From assembly GCF_002217395.1 (NCBI RefSeq), contig NZ_MUHD01000004.1, positions 124,001 through 188,000 on the forward strand: DNA of 64,000 nucleotides, written 5' to 3'. The notes under the pieces are model-generated. The model was not told where the DNA came from and made no database searches. It saw only the letters and a program-made list of their open reading frames with translations. A program made the position numbers and the translations under genes. Origin of the DNA: Flavobacterium plurextorum. GTDB taxonomy: Bacteria; Bacteroidota; Bacteroidia; Flavobacteriales; Flavobacteriaceae. This document shows, piece by piece, positions 24,497-32,967 of the stretch. Position 1 is the stretch's first letter. The number at the start of each line of letters is the position of its first letter.

Positions 24497-26734
24497 ATGA
24501 AAAGAGAAAAAAAATTGTGGATAGTCTTTATTCTTGTAATGGCTATATCATTTTCTGTATTAGGTTATTACGGTTACGAAATTTATCAGCAGGCTCCGCC
24601 GGTACCGAAAGAGATTGTTTCTGATAGCGGTAAAGTTATTTTTTCTGAAGAAGAAATTAAGGACGGACAAAATATCTGGCAGAGTATAGGCGGACAGGAA
24701 GTTGGTTCAATTTGGGGTCATGGTGCTTACGTTGCACCAGATTGGACGGCAGATTGGCTGCATCGTGAAGCAGTTTTTATACTGGATAAATTTGCCCAAA
24801 AAGACTTCAATAAAAAGTTTGATGAACTTGATGAGGAAAAACAATCTGCGTTAAAAGTTCGTTTGCAAAAAGATGTACGAACTAATCGATATGATCCAAA
24901 CACAGGAGTTCTTACTATATCTGAAAACCGTGTTGCGGCAATTGAAGGTTTGAGCGAATATTATAAAGGTCTTTTTACCAATGATCCAAAATTTGATAAA
25001 CTGAGAGAGGAGTACGCAATTCCTAAAAACTCTATTAAAGATGAAGAGAAAATGCATAAAATGAATGCGTTTTTCTTTTGGGCAACATGGGCAACAGTTA
25101 CAAATCGTCCTGATTCAGATATTTCGTATACACACAATTGGCCTGCAGATGAATTAGTAGGTAATAAAGCAACAAAAGAACTTTTAGCTTGGTCTGGTGT
25201 CAGTATTATTTTATTGATTTTAAGTGTTGGTATTTTAGTGTTCTATCATGCAAAATCGGGTGAAGAGGAAGAATTTCCGCTTCCAAAAGAAGATCCAATC
25301 ATTAAACAAGGTAAAACTCCATCGATGGGATTGGTTACAAAATATTTCTGGATCGTTAGTTTGTTAATGGTTTTACAAATGGTGTTCGGGATAATAACGG
25401 CTCATTATGGCGTTGAAGGAAATGGTTTATATGGTATTCCAATCGATCAAATTTTACCTTATGCAGTAACAAGAACATGGCATACACAATTGGCTATTTT
25501 CTGGATCGCAACAGCTTGGCTTGCAACTGGACTTTATATTGCACCTGCAGTTTCGGGGAAAGATCCTAAATTTCAATGTTTTGGAGTAAACTTCTTATTC
25601 GTTGCTTTATTGATAATTGTTTTGGGATCAATGGCAGGACAATGGTTTGGCGTAATGCAGAAACTGAATTTAGTACAAAACTTCTGGTTTGGTCACCAAG
25701 GTTATGAATATGTTGATTTAGGTCGTTTTTGGCAGATTTTCCTTTTGATTGGGTTGTTTTTATGGCTTGCTTTAATGATTCGTCCATTAATACCAGTTTT
25801 AAAGAAAAAAACAGAAGAAAAAAATCTAATCATTTTGTTCTTGGTTTCTTGTACGGCAATTGCAATGTTTTATGGAGCCGGTTTAATGTGGGGAAGACAA
25901 ACGAATCTGGCTATTGCTGAATATTGGAGATGGTGGGTTGTTCACCTTTGGGTTGAAGGATTCTTTGAAGTATTTGCAACGGTGGTTATTGCTTTCTTGT
26001 TTGTTCGATTAGGATTATTGAAAACTAAAACAGCAACATTGAATGTTTTGTTTGCAACGATTATTTTCATGTCGGGAGGTATTTTAGGAACTTTTCACCA
26101 TTTGTACTTCTCAGGAACTCCAACTGCAATTATGGCATTAGGAGCTACTTTCAGCGCATTAGAAGTTGTGCCTTTAACTTTAATTGGATTTGAAGCGTAT
26201 CAAAACTATAAAATCTCAAAATCAACACAATGGATTGCTGATTACAAATGGCCGATTTATTTTATGATTTCTGTAGCATTTTGGAATTTTCTCGGAGCTG
26301 GAATTTTCGGATTTATTATCAATCCTCCAATCGCACTTTATTATGTACAAGGTTTAAATACTACACCATTGCACGGACATACTGCCTTGTTTGGGGTTTA
26401 TGGAATGCTGGGAATTGGTTTAGTATTATTTGTATTGAGAAGTTTATACAGAAATGTAAACTGGAATACTAAACTGCTTAAAATTACTTTTTGGAGCTTA
26501 AATATTGGTTTGTTCTTGATGGCAATATTGAGTTTGCTTCCAATAGGAGTATGGCAGGCAATCGAAAGTATCGATCACGGTATGTGGTATGCTCGCTCAT
26601 CAGAATTAATGCAGCAGCCGGCAATGATTACCTTAAAATGGCTTCGTGCAATAGGAGATTCTATATTCGGAATCGGATTTATAACAATGGCTTGGTTTGT
26701 ATTTGACCTGACCTTAAAAAATAAAAACAAATAA
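24497..26734 (+). CDS. norZ: Nitric oxide reductase, quinol-type single-chain (qNor/NorZ)
   Basis: This 745-residue membrane protein reduces two NO to N2O. The N-terminal ~200 residues form the periplasmic cytochrome-c-like domain between a first helix (8-30) and the catalytic bundle, as in quinol-dependent enzymes ('SEEEIKDGQNIWQSIGGQEVGSIWGHGAYVAPDWTADWLHRE'). The catalytic part has about 12 further helices with heme and FeB ligands in 'WHTQLAIFWIATAWL', 'VHLWVEGFFEVFATV' (His and the FeB glutamate), 'TFHHLYFSGTP' and 'HGHTALFGVYGML'. No CxxCH heme-c motif is present, which agrees with quinol as donor. A putative Rrf2 operator precedes it and ric follows after 19 bp. Confidence 0.95.
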   Translation: MKREKKLWIVFILVMAISFSVLGYYGYEIYQQAPPVPKEIVSDSGKVIFSEEEIKDGQNIWQSIGGQEVGSIWGHGAYVAPDWTADWLHREAVFILDKFAQKDFNKKFDELDEEKQSALKVRLQKDVRTNRYDPNTGVLTISENRVAAIEGLSEYYKGLFTNDPKFDKLREEYAIPKNSIKDEEKMHKMNAFFFWATWATVTNRPDSDISYTHNWPADELVGNKATKELLAWSGVSIILLILSVGILVFYHAKSGEEEEFPLPKEDPIIKQGKTPSMGLVTKYFWIVSLLMVLQMVFGIITAHYGVEGNGLYGIPIDQILPYAVTRTWHTQLAIFWIATAWLATGLYIAPAVSGKDPKFQCFGVNFLFVALLIIVLGSMAGQWFGVMQKLNLVQNFWFGHQGYEYVDLGRFWQIFLLIGLFLWLALMIRPLIPVLKKKTEEKNLIILFLVSCTAIAMFYGAGLMWGRQTNLAIAEYWRWWVVHLWVEGFFEVFATVVIAFLFVRLGLLKTKTATLNVLFATIIFMSGGILGTFHHLYFSGTPTAIMALGATFSALEVVPLTLIGFEAYQNYKISKSTQWIADYKWPIYFMISVAFWNFLGAGIFGFIINPPIALYYVQGLNTTPLHGHTALFGVYGMLGIGLVLFVLRSLYRNVNWNTKLLKITFWSLNIGLFLMAILSLLPIGVWQAIESIDHGMWYARSSELMQQPAMITLKWLRAIGDSIFGIGFITMAWFVFDLTLKNKNK

Positions 26735-26753
26735 AAATTAAAAATTGATTATC

Positions 26754-27485
26754 ATGGAAAATTTAAAAAATAAAACAATCGGATCTTTTGTAGCTCAGGA
26801 TTTTAGAACAGCTGCAGTATTTTCAAAATATAGAATTGATTTTTGCTGCAAAGGAAACAGAACAGTTACTGAAGTATGCGAAAAACAAAAAATAGATTCT
26901 GATGCTTTGCTGCAAAGTGTTTATGAGGTTTTACAATCAGAAAATAATGGTTCTATAGATTTTAATTCTTGGCCTTTAGATTTATTGGCAGATTATATAG
27001 AGAAAACACATCATCGTTATGTAGAGGAAAAATCACAGACACTTCTTGCCTTTTTAGATAAATTATGCAAAGTACACGGAGCAAATCATCCTGAATTATT
27101 TAGAATAAATGAGTTGTTTATAGGTTGTGCAGGAGAATTGTCACAGCATATGAAAAAAGAGGAGTTAGTTTTATTTCCTTTTGTAAAGAGAATGGTTAAA
27201 ACAAAAGAATCTGATGGAGTTTTATCGCAACCATCATTTGGAACTGTATCAAACCCAATTGCAATGATGATGCATGAACATGATAATGAAGGAGAACGTT
27301 TTAGAGAAATTGCGAGTTTGACAAATAACTATACACCTCCTGCAGATGCTTGTACAACGTACAGAGTAACTTTTGCAATGCTTAAAGAGTTTGAAGAAGA
27401 TTTACATAAACATATTCATTTAGAGAACAATATCCTGTTTCCTAAAGCTGTTGCTCTAGAGAAAGAATTTGTTGAAGTCGAATAA
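26754..27485 (+). CDS. ric: Iron-sulfur cluster repair di-iron protein (Ric/ScdA/YtfE)
   Basis: The ATG at 26754 gives 243 residues. An in-frame TTG nine bases upstream is less likely. An N-terminal DUF542 domain carries the 'YRIDFCCKGNRTV' motif (Cys31-Cys32). The hemerythrin-like domain supplies His and Glu ligands in 'HHRYVEEK', 'HMKKEELVLFPF', 'MMHEHDNEGERF' and 'HKHIHLENNILFPKA'. Ric proteins repair iron-sulfur centres damaged by NO or oxidative stress. It is cotranscribed with the NO reductase, which fits a joint NO-detoxification unit. Confidence 0.95.
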   Translation: MENLKNKTIGSFVAQDFRTAAVFSKYRIDFCCKGNRTVTEVCEKQKIDSDALLQSVYEVLQSENNGSIDFNSWPLDLLADYIEKTHHRYVEEKSQTLLAFLDKLCKVHGANHPELFRINELFIGCAGELSQHMKKEELVLFPFVKRMVKTKESDGVLSQPSFGTVSNPIAMMMHEHDNEGERFREIASLTNNYTPPADACTTYRVTFAMLKEFEEDLHKHIHLENNILFPKAVALEKEFVEVE

Positions 27486-27505
27486 CGATTAAATTTTAAT
27501 AGTCG

Positions 27506-27550
27506 AAAACACCGATAAATGTCAAAGTATTGAGTATTATCGGTGTTTTT
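27506..27550 (+). terminator. Terminator after ric
   Basis: AAAACACCGATA (27506-27517) pairs perfectly with TATCGGTGTTTT (27538-27549), followed by T-rich sequence. It lies 20 bp after the ric stop. Confidence 0.75.
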
Positions 27551-27585
27551 TATGGCAACTATTTACTACTTTTAATATTCTTAAA

Positions 27586-28809
27586 ATGGAATTTTTTAAA
27601 ATGTATTCTCAAAAAAACTGGATTATTTGCTGCTTTTTTAATTTCTTGATTGCTTGTATTTTCGGGTTATTAATGCGGTATGTATATCTTTTTCCTTTAA
27701 ACTTCATAAACTATAGTTTTCTGCTTCATGCACATTCTCATGTGGCGATGCTGGGCTGGGTTTACATGATGGTTTATGTTTTAATTGTACACTTTTTTAT
27801 TCCGAAAGAAAAAAGTGAGAAGCCTATTTACGGTCGTTTATTTTGGTGTACCGAAATTGCGGTTATCGGAATGATGGTTACTTTTCCTGTTCAAGGGTAT
27901 GCATTGTTTTCGATCATTTTTTCGACAATGCACATTTTATTGAGTTATCTTTTTTGCAGATTGGTTTGGAAAGATAGCTTTAAAGACAAAACTCCCGCCG
28001 TTAGATTTTTAAAAACGTCGGTTTTGTTTATGGTTTTGTCCACTTTTGGAGTTTGGTGTTTAGGTCCTGCAGTTAGCACGCTTGGCAAACAAAGTGCATT
28101 TTATCAAATAGCTATTCAGTTTTTTCTTCATTTTCAGTTTAACGGCTGGTTTTTATTTGCCGTTTTGGCTTTGTTTTTAAAACAATTTCAAGATGCAATT
28201 GATAAACGAAAGTTCAAGATATTTTACTCTCTTTTGGTTGTTTCGATTTTTTTAACACTTGCATTTCCTATTCGATGGTTTGTAGAAAATAACATTTTGA
28301 ATTGGATTAATACTCTTGGAGTTGTATTGCAATTACTTGCTTTTATTTACTTCTGCAAAATGCTGAAACCTCAAATAATCAATTTTAAAGCTAATTTGAA
28401 TCGAACCGCAATGTTATTTTATAGTTTGGCTTTGTGTTCTTTATTCCTGAAAATAGGAATTCAATTGTTGACAATTTTCCCAAATATTGCCGAAGTTTCA
28501 CATCAAATTAGAAATTTTGTAATTGGTTTTATTCACTTAACAACTTTAGGAATTATAACAGGTTTTTTGTTTGGAATATTAGTCCAAAATAAGATGCTTT
28601 CAGGTGATTCTTCTGTAATGAAAAATGGAGCAAAGTGTTTTATTTTAGGATATATTGCTACAGAAGTTTTGTTGTTTTTTCAAGGCGGACTTTTCTTTTT
28701 TGGAAAAGGCACGATATCATTTTATTATCAAGGTATTTTGATATTTAGCTTGCTTCTTGTTTTGGGATTAGTTTTAATGATGATCTCAATAATAAAAAAA
28801 CATTCGTAA
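27586..28809 (+). CDS. Histidine-rich multi-pass membrane protein in the NO island
   Basis: The 407-residue protein has about 12 predicted transmembrane helices. Several intramembrane histidines stand out: 'LLHAHSHVAMLGWVYMM' (around residue 50), 'STMHILLSY', 'FFLHFQFNGWFLFAV' and 'GFIHLTTLGIITGF'. The HAHSHVAMLGW motif resembles the HGHTALFGVYGML segment of the NO reductase, so a distant relative of heme-copper oxidase subunit I or of NnrS-type proteins is plausible. I cannot assign it to a named family with certainty. It follows ric after a terminator and has no operator of its own that I can see. Its last ~12 codons recur in the downstream repeat array. Confidence 0.75.
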   Translation: MEFFKMYSQKNWIICCFFNFLIACIFGLLMRYVYLFPLNFINYSFLLHAHSHVAMLGWVYMMVYVLIVHFFIPKEKSEKPIYGRLFWCTEIAVIGMMVTFPVQGYALFSIIFSTMHILLSYLFCRLVWKDSFKDKTPAVRFLKTSVLFMVLSTFGVWCLGPAVSTLGKQSAFYQIAIQFFLHFQFNGWFLFAVLALFLKQFQDAIDKRKFKIFYSLLVVSIFLTLAFPIRWFVENNILNWINTLGVVLQLLAFIYFCKMLKPQIINFKANLNRTAMLFYSLALCSLFLKIGIQLLTIFPNIAEVSHQIRNFVIGFIHLTTLGIITGFLFGILVQNKMLSGDSSVMKNGAKCFILGYIATEVLLFFQGGLFFFGKGTISFYYQGILIFSLLLVLGLVLMMISIIKKHS

Positions 28810-29546
28810 AATAAAAAAGTCCCAAAGGACAATATATTTATAGAATGCTCGTCTGCGATCTGTATAAGCTTCAACGTGGCAACACATTTTGAAATTATAT
28901 TGAATAGGATATATCACTCCGATGGAGCTTTAAAACAGGACTATAATATTGTCTATAAATATGCAGCTTCTCCGAAGCTATTGATCAGACGGATATATTT
29001 TAGTGATGATCTCAATAAGAAAAGATCATTCGTAAAACAAAAAAGTCCCAGAGGGACAATATATTTATAGAATGTTTGTCTGAGATATGTATAAGCTTCA
29101 ACGTGGCAACACATCTTGGAATTTATTGAATAGGATATATCACTCCGCTGGAGCTTTATAACGGGACTATAATATTGTCTATAAATATGCAGTTTCTCTG
29201 AAGCTATTGATTAGAGGCATATATTTTAATGATGATCCAAATAAGAAAAAAACATTCGTAAAACAAAAAAGTCCCAGAGGGACGATATATTTATAGAATG
29301 TTTGTCTGCGATATGTATAAGCTTCAACGTAGCAACATCTTGGAATTATAGATCGCTCCGCAGGAACTTTAAAACGGGACTATAATATTGTCTATAAATA
29401 TGCAGCTTCTCTGAAGCTATTGATCAGAGGCATATATTTTAATGATGATCTCAATAAGAAAAGATCATTCGTAAAACAAAAAAGCCCCAGAGGGACAATA
29501 TATTTATAGAATGTTTGTCTGTGATATGTAAGAGCCCCAGCGGGGC
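28765..29546. repeat. Tandem repeat array (226-bp units) with REP-like hairpins
   Basis: The word CATTCGTAAAA recurs at 28801, 29027, 29253 and 29466, giving periods of 226, 226 and 213 bp and a truncated fourth unit. Each unit contains short stem-loops: GTCCCAGAGGGAC, ACTCCGCTGGAG and AGCTTCTCTGAAGCT (arms of 4-6 bp, 3-base loops), and the array closes with GCCCCAGCGGGGC at 29534-29546. The end of each unit repeats the last ~36 bp of the upstream coding region, beginning at 28765, including its in-frame stop codon. Short frames inside the array (28876-29070 and 29392-29574) are products of the repeat, not genes. No other gene lies in 28810-29641. Confidence 0.9.
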
Positions 29547-29573
29547 GACATCTATCAAAAAGCTTTGTAAACA

Positions 29574-29616
29574 AAAAACAAGAGCCGATCCATTCCTAAA
29601 ATCTACTCTTGTTTTT
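29574..29616 (-). terminator. Terminator of the nirK-nirV-sco operon
   Basis: AAAAACAAGAG (29574-29584) and CTCTTGTTTTT (29606-29616) pair perfectly over 11 bp. On the minus strand the stem is followed by T-rich sequence. It lies 26 bp after the sco stop. Confidence 0.65.
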
Positions 29617-29641
29617 CTACTAATCAACCTATTTACTATTT

Positions 29642-30241
29642 CTAAATTTTTTCTGCTTCTTGATTTATCGTTGTTATGGTTTTATCATTGTTTACGCCCA
29701 AACCTTCTTGCTGGAATATCAATTCTCCATCCGGATTAAAAACGCTTATAATATTGGAATGCGAAAAATCTATTGGAGATATCTGCTTGTAATTAACAGC
29801 CAAAACTGCAGCAAACTCACGAGTATTTTCTTCTGATGAACGTAAAAACAACCAGGGATCTTGATTCATTTTATTAGCAATTGCAAAATCTTTTAGCTTT
29901 TCGGGAGTATCAGTTTTGGGATCAATACTCACCAAAATAAGTTTTACATGTTGTTTGGTTTTTTTATCAAGTTTAGATTCAATATCTCTCATATCTGCCA
30001 CTAATCTTGGGCAGGCAGCTTTACAACTGGTGTAAATCATAACCATAACAAGAACATTTCCTTTTAGACTTTTCAATTCAATATCTTTTCCGTCCTGAGT
30101 TGTCCATTTTGAAGGCAAATTGTAAATAGATAAATCACTAATCTCTTTGTTTACAGGTACTGAATCCTTTTTTTTGTCAGATTCTTTACAGCTTTGCAAA
30201 AAGAATAATAGAATAAATACAGCTATAATTGTTTTTTTCAT
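29642..30241 (-). CDS. SCO1/SenC family copper chaperone
   Basis: The ATG at 30241 gives 199 residues with a lipoprotein signal (MKKTIIAVFILLFFLQSC). The earlier in-frame ATG at 30286 would put 15 residues before the signal peptide and overlap nirV. The thioredoxin fold carries the copper motif CKAAC in 'IYTSCKAACPRLVADM' and the distal His in 'IDFSHSNIISVFNPDGELIF'. Sco proteins deliver copper to oxidases, and here the obvious client is NirK, encoded two genes upstream in the same operon. Confidence 0.93.
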   Translation of the reverse strand: MKKTIIAVFILLFFLQSCKESDKKKDSVPVNKEISDLSIYNLPSKWTTQDGKDIELKSLKGNVLVMVMIYTSCKAACPRLVADMRDIESKLDKKTKQHVKLILVSIDPKTDTPEKLKDFAIANKMNQDPWLFLRSSEENTREFAAVLAVNYKQISPIDFSHSNIISVFNPDGELIFQQEGLGVNNDKTITTINQEAEKI

Positions 30242-30257
30242 TTGAAAGTAATTTAAG

Positions 30258-31031
30258 TTATCGTTTTGGGTTTGTGTCGCTGGCACATCTAAAACCTAGA
30301 TTTCGAGTAGAATACTGTGCTTTAAGACTTCCTCTAAAAGCGTAACGCATAAATGCAGCATAATCCATTAAATCTGTTGCGTTTACAGAACCGCTTCCAC
30401 AGAATAAATTCTTGTCGCTGCTTTTGTCTTTTCTCGATTCTCCAGACAAAAAAATGCTGTTAAAATCTGATGTCCATTCCCAAACTAAACCATGCATATC
30501 GTAAACTCCCCAATAATTTTTGAAAGTCTTTCCAATTTGATTTTCGTAAGTTCTCGATTTCTCATACCAAGATAAGATGTATTCATTGAATTGCTTTTTA
30601 GTTCTGGCATCGACTTTTTTTTCATCGGCCATAGCCACATATTCCCATTCATCCATTGTAGGTAATCGTTTTCCTTGGCATTCGCAGTATTTTTTGGCAG
30701 CAAACCAAGAAACACTTGTTACTGGTGATTTAGGATTTGCACTTCCAAAATCAAAATCATTAGTCCAATACGACAAATAACTTTTGTCGGCAAAAATCCC
30801 TTTTATTTTAGATTTTGTATACGAAGGATTTTTTTTGATGAAGTTTAAAAACTCACTATTGGTAACAGGATAAATATCCATGTAGAACGATTTTACAACT
30901 ACAGGTTTTTTGGTGGTGGCTCCGTAAAGAGGGACAAACGAGCCCTCTTTTATCGGAACCATTCCAGATTCTTGAGCTTTTAATCCTGTAAGCATCAAGA
31001 AAAGAATAAGAATGAAAATGTTTTTTTTCAT
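30258..31031 (-). CDS. nirV: NirV-like formylglycine-generating-enzyme (SUMF1) family protein
   Basis: The 257-residue exported protein (signal FILILFLMLTGLKAQ) has the SUMF1/FGE fold: 'YGATTKKPVVVKSFYMDIYPVTNSEFLNFIKKN', 'PVTSVSWFAAKKYCECQGKRLPTMDEWEYVA', 'YDMHGLVWEWTSDFNS' and the closing 'RNLGFRCASDT'. Proteins of this family are encoded beside copper nitrite reductase in other denitrifiers, where they are called NirV. Their role is undefined. Position between nirK (16 bp) and sco (16 bp) argues for a job in NirK maturation. A true sulfatase-activating role is unlikely because no sulfatase is nearby. Confidence 0.85.
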   Translation of the reverse strand: MKKNIFILILFLMLTGLKAQESGMVPIKEGSFVPLYGATTKKPVVVKSFYMDIYPVTNSEFLNFIKKNPSYTKSKIKGIFADKSYLSYWTNDFDFGSANPKSPVTSVSWFAAKKYCECQGKRLPTMDEWEYVAMADEKKVDARTKKQFNEYILSWYEKSRTYENQIGKTFKNYWGVYDMHGLVWEWTSDFNSIFLSGESRKDKSSDKNLFCGSGSVNATDLMDYAAFMRYAFRGSLKAQYSTRNLGFRCASDTNPKR

Positions 31032-31047
31032 GCGAAAAATGTTGCTG

Positions 31048-32493
31048 TTATCTTAGCGCTTTTACCATTTCTGGCGTTACTTCGGTTTTATTATTACCCC
31101 AGCTGTTATAAATGTAAGTAAGAACATTTGCTATTTCATCGTCAGATAAATTTTGAGCCGGCATTACATTGTTGTATTTTTTACCATTCACAGTTACCTC
31201 ACCCGTTAAACCATGTAAAATAGTATTGATAGAACGTTTTGGATCTGCATTTAAATAATCTGATTTTGCAAGAGGAGGGAAAGTTCCGGGAATTCCTTGC
31301 CCTTCAGATTGATGACAAGCAAAACAAGTGGTTCCGAAAATTTCTTTTCCAATATTAATTTTTTCAGCAACAGAACGTTTTGGAATGGCTGTTTTTGCAG
31401 CTGAGCTTCCAGGCATTTTCTGAATTGTTCCACCTTCAGGTAAATAAATACCTTCTTGAATTGTTCCTGAATAAATGTTTTTATTTTCTTTTCCTTCCAC
31501 TTTCAACATTCCTAAAGCACCTTTGTTAAAGGCTCTAAAAATAGAGTGGTCAACTAATATAAAAGTTCCTGGAGTTTCGACTTTAAAATCAACAATGGCA
31601 GCTCCACCCGCTGGAATTAAGGTTGTTTGTACATTTTTATTGATTGTACTTCCACCTTCAACATGAACACTGTCGAATATTTCGCCAATAACGTGGAAAG
31701 AAGAAACTAAGTTTGGACCTCCATTACCAACATATAAACGAACAGTTTCGCCTACTTTAGCAGTTAATTCGCCGCCGTTTGTTAAAGACCCCACTTTTCC
31801 ATTAAATACTACATAATCAGGAGTTTCTTTTACAGCTTTGTTCATGTCAAATGCTTGCAATCCTTTAGCGCCATATTCTCCTTGCGTATAAAAATCTCCC
31901 TGCATAACGTAGTATTCCTTGTCAACAGGAGGAAGTCCGCCTTCAGGTTCTACTAGAATTAAACCATACATACCGTTTGCAATATGCATTCCTACTGGAG
32001 CAGTAGCACAATGGTAAACATATAAACCTGGATTAATTACCTTAAAACTAAAGACTTTTTCATGTCCCGGAGCTACAAGTGATGAGGTTGCGCCACCACC
32101 AGGACCAGTTACGGCATGTAAGTCTATATTGTGAGGCAGTTTGTTGTCTGGGTGATTTTTTAAGTGAAATTCAACTTCATCTCCAACACGCGTTCTAATA
32201 AAACTTCCCGGTACAGATCCGCCAAAAGTCCAATACGTATATTTTACGCCATCGGTCATTGTACCTTCTTGTTCTTTAATTTCCATGTTAAGTTTTAGCT
32301 TCATAGCAGTTCTGTTTCCAACTGGTTTTGGAACCAGAGGAGGTGCAGTAAGTTCTGCATTCATTTCTCCTTCGGTCATGATATCTGCATAGTTTACAGC
32401 TTCCTCTTTTTTGCAGCTTCCTAAAAAAAGAGCAATAAAAAGTAAGCTCAAAAAGAGACTCATTTTAATCTGAATGGTATGTTTCTTTTCCAT
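31048..32493 (-). CDS. nirK: Copper nitrite reductase (NirK) with fused cytochrome c domain, lipoprotein
   Basis: The 481-residue protein reduces nitrite to NO. A lipoprotein signal ends at Cys27 (LFLGSC). Two cupredoxin domains follow. Type 1 copper ligands are His121, Cys162, His170 and Met175 ('[18 protein letters not shown]'). Type 2 ligands are His126, His161 and His316, and the catalytic Asp124 and His267 (SSFHVIG) are present. After a linker, residues ~380-475 form a c-type cytochrome with CFACH (390-394) and a distal Met in '[13 protein letters not shown]'. The fused heme domain probably accepts electrons directly. First gene of the nirK-nirV-sco operon. Two regulatory inverted repeats precede it. 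Confidence 0.97.
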   Translation of the reverse strand: MEKKHTIQIKMSLFLSLLFIALFLGSCKKEEAVNYADIMTEGEMNAELTAPPLVPKPVGNRTAMKLKLNMEIKEQEGTMTDGVKYTYWTFGGSVPGSFIRTRVGDEVEFHLKNHPDNKLPHNIDLHAVTGPGGGATSSLVAPGHEKVFSFKVINPGLYVYHCATAPVGMHIANGMYGLILVEPEGGLPPVDKEYYVMQGDFYTQGEYGAKGLQAFDMNKAVKETPDYVVFNGKVGSLTNGGELTAKVGETVRLYVGNGGPNLVSSFHVIGEIFDSVHVEGGSTINKNVQTTLIPAGGAAIVDFKVETPGTFILVDHSIFRAFNKGALGMLKVEGKENKNIYSGTIQEGIYLPEGGTIQKMPGSSAAKTAIPKRSVAEKINIGKEIFGTTCFACHQSEGQGIPGTFPPLAKSDYLNADPKRSINTILHGLTGEVTVNGKKYNNVMPAQNLSDDEIANVLTYIYNSWGNNKTEVTPEMVKALR

Positions 32494-32528
32494 AAGTAAT
32501 TGGTTTTGTTTTCATTTTAAATTTTAAT

Positions 32529-32536
32529 CAAAAATA
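32529..32536 (-). promoter_or_regulatory. -7 promoter element of nirK
   Basis: TATTTTTG on the minus strand matches TAnnTTTG and lies about 35 bp before the nirK ATG. No -33 TTG is visible at the usual distance, which fits an activator-dependent promoter. The Rrf2-type inverted repeat overlaps its upstream edge. Confidence 0.5.
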
Positions 32537-32558
32537 AAAGACTATTTTGTCTTTTATT
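32533..32558 (-). promoter_or_regulatory. Putative Rrf2 operator, copy 3 (before nirK)
   Basis: AATAAAAGAC (32533-32542) and GTCTTTTATT (32549-32558) are perfect 10-bp arms around 6 bp, and the core AAAGA-N8-TCTTT is the same as at 23344 and 24462. It overlaps the nirK -7 element, so binding would repress. Confidence 0.78.
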
Positions 32559-32573
32559 ATGATAAAAGTCATA
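32558..32573 (-). promoter_or_regulatory. CRP/FNR-type site before nirK
   Basis: TATGA-N6-TCATA is a perfect inverted repeat with the half-site spacing of CRP (TGTGA-N6-TCACA). It is centred at 32565.5, about 42 bp before the transcription start predicted from the -7 element, which is the classical activator position. Confidence 0.5.
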
Positions 32574-32967
32574 GAATGGTTACTAATATTTCGCTTAATT
32601 AATTGTAGAATGATCATTTTTTGGTAAAATTATATTAACTCAAAATGTTTATACTATTCAAAAAAAAGGCAATTATTTGGGGGTAAAGAACAGAAATAAA
32701 ATACAGCAGTGAAACTAAATCAGACTGTTGAAAAAATATATAAAAGAATACTTTGAGTATCAAATATAAAAAAAATACTATAAACTACAATCTTGATAAC
32801 TTTGGTTTTTGAGTTTTTTTTCTTGATTTGTAGAATTCAAATGGGAGCAAATTTATTTACGAATCATGTCTTTTTTTTAAAATAAAAATAAATGACTGTC
32901 TGAATTTTAGAATAATAATGATTATTTTTGCTCGCTGATTAAGTTAAAAATATTACTACACTATATT
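32574..32967. other. Intergenic region between nirK and the oxoamine synthase gene
   Basis: Apart from the nirK regulatory sites, this AT-rich stretch holds TAACTTTG at 32797-32804 and TATTTTTG at 32923-32930, both + strand matches to the -7 element. The second lies 38 bp before the gene at 32968 and is the likelier promoter. I see no open frame, hairpin or repeat of note. Confidence 0.4.

Noticed and set aside
28876..29070. A 64-residue frame in the repeat array, plus the antisense frame 29392-29574.
   Set aside because: Both are made of the tandem repeat sequence and restate the same unit. They lack any coding pattern and there are multiple hairpins within them.
30242..30286. An upstream ATG for the Sco protein.
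   Set aside because: It overlaps the end of nirV and would put polar residues before the lipoprotein signal.
32797..32804. TAACTTTG as the promoter of the gene at 32968.
   Set aside because: It lies over 160 bp upstream, while a second match at 32923-32930 is at a normal distance.
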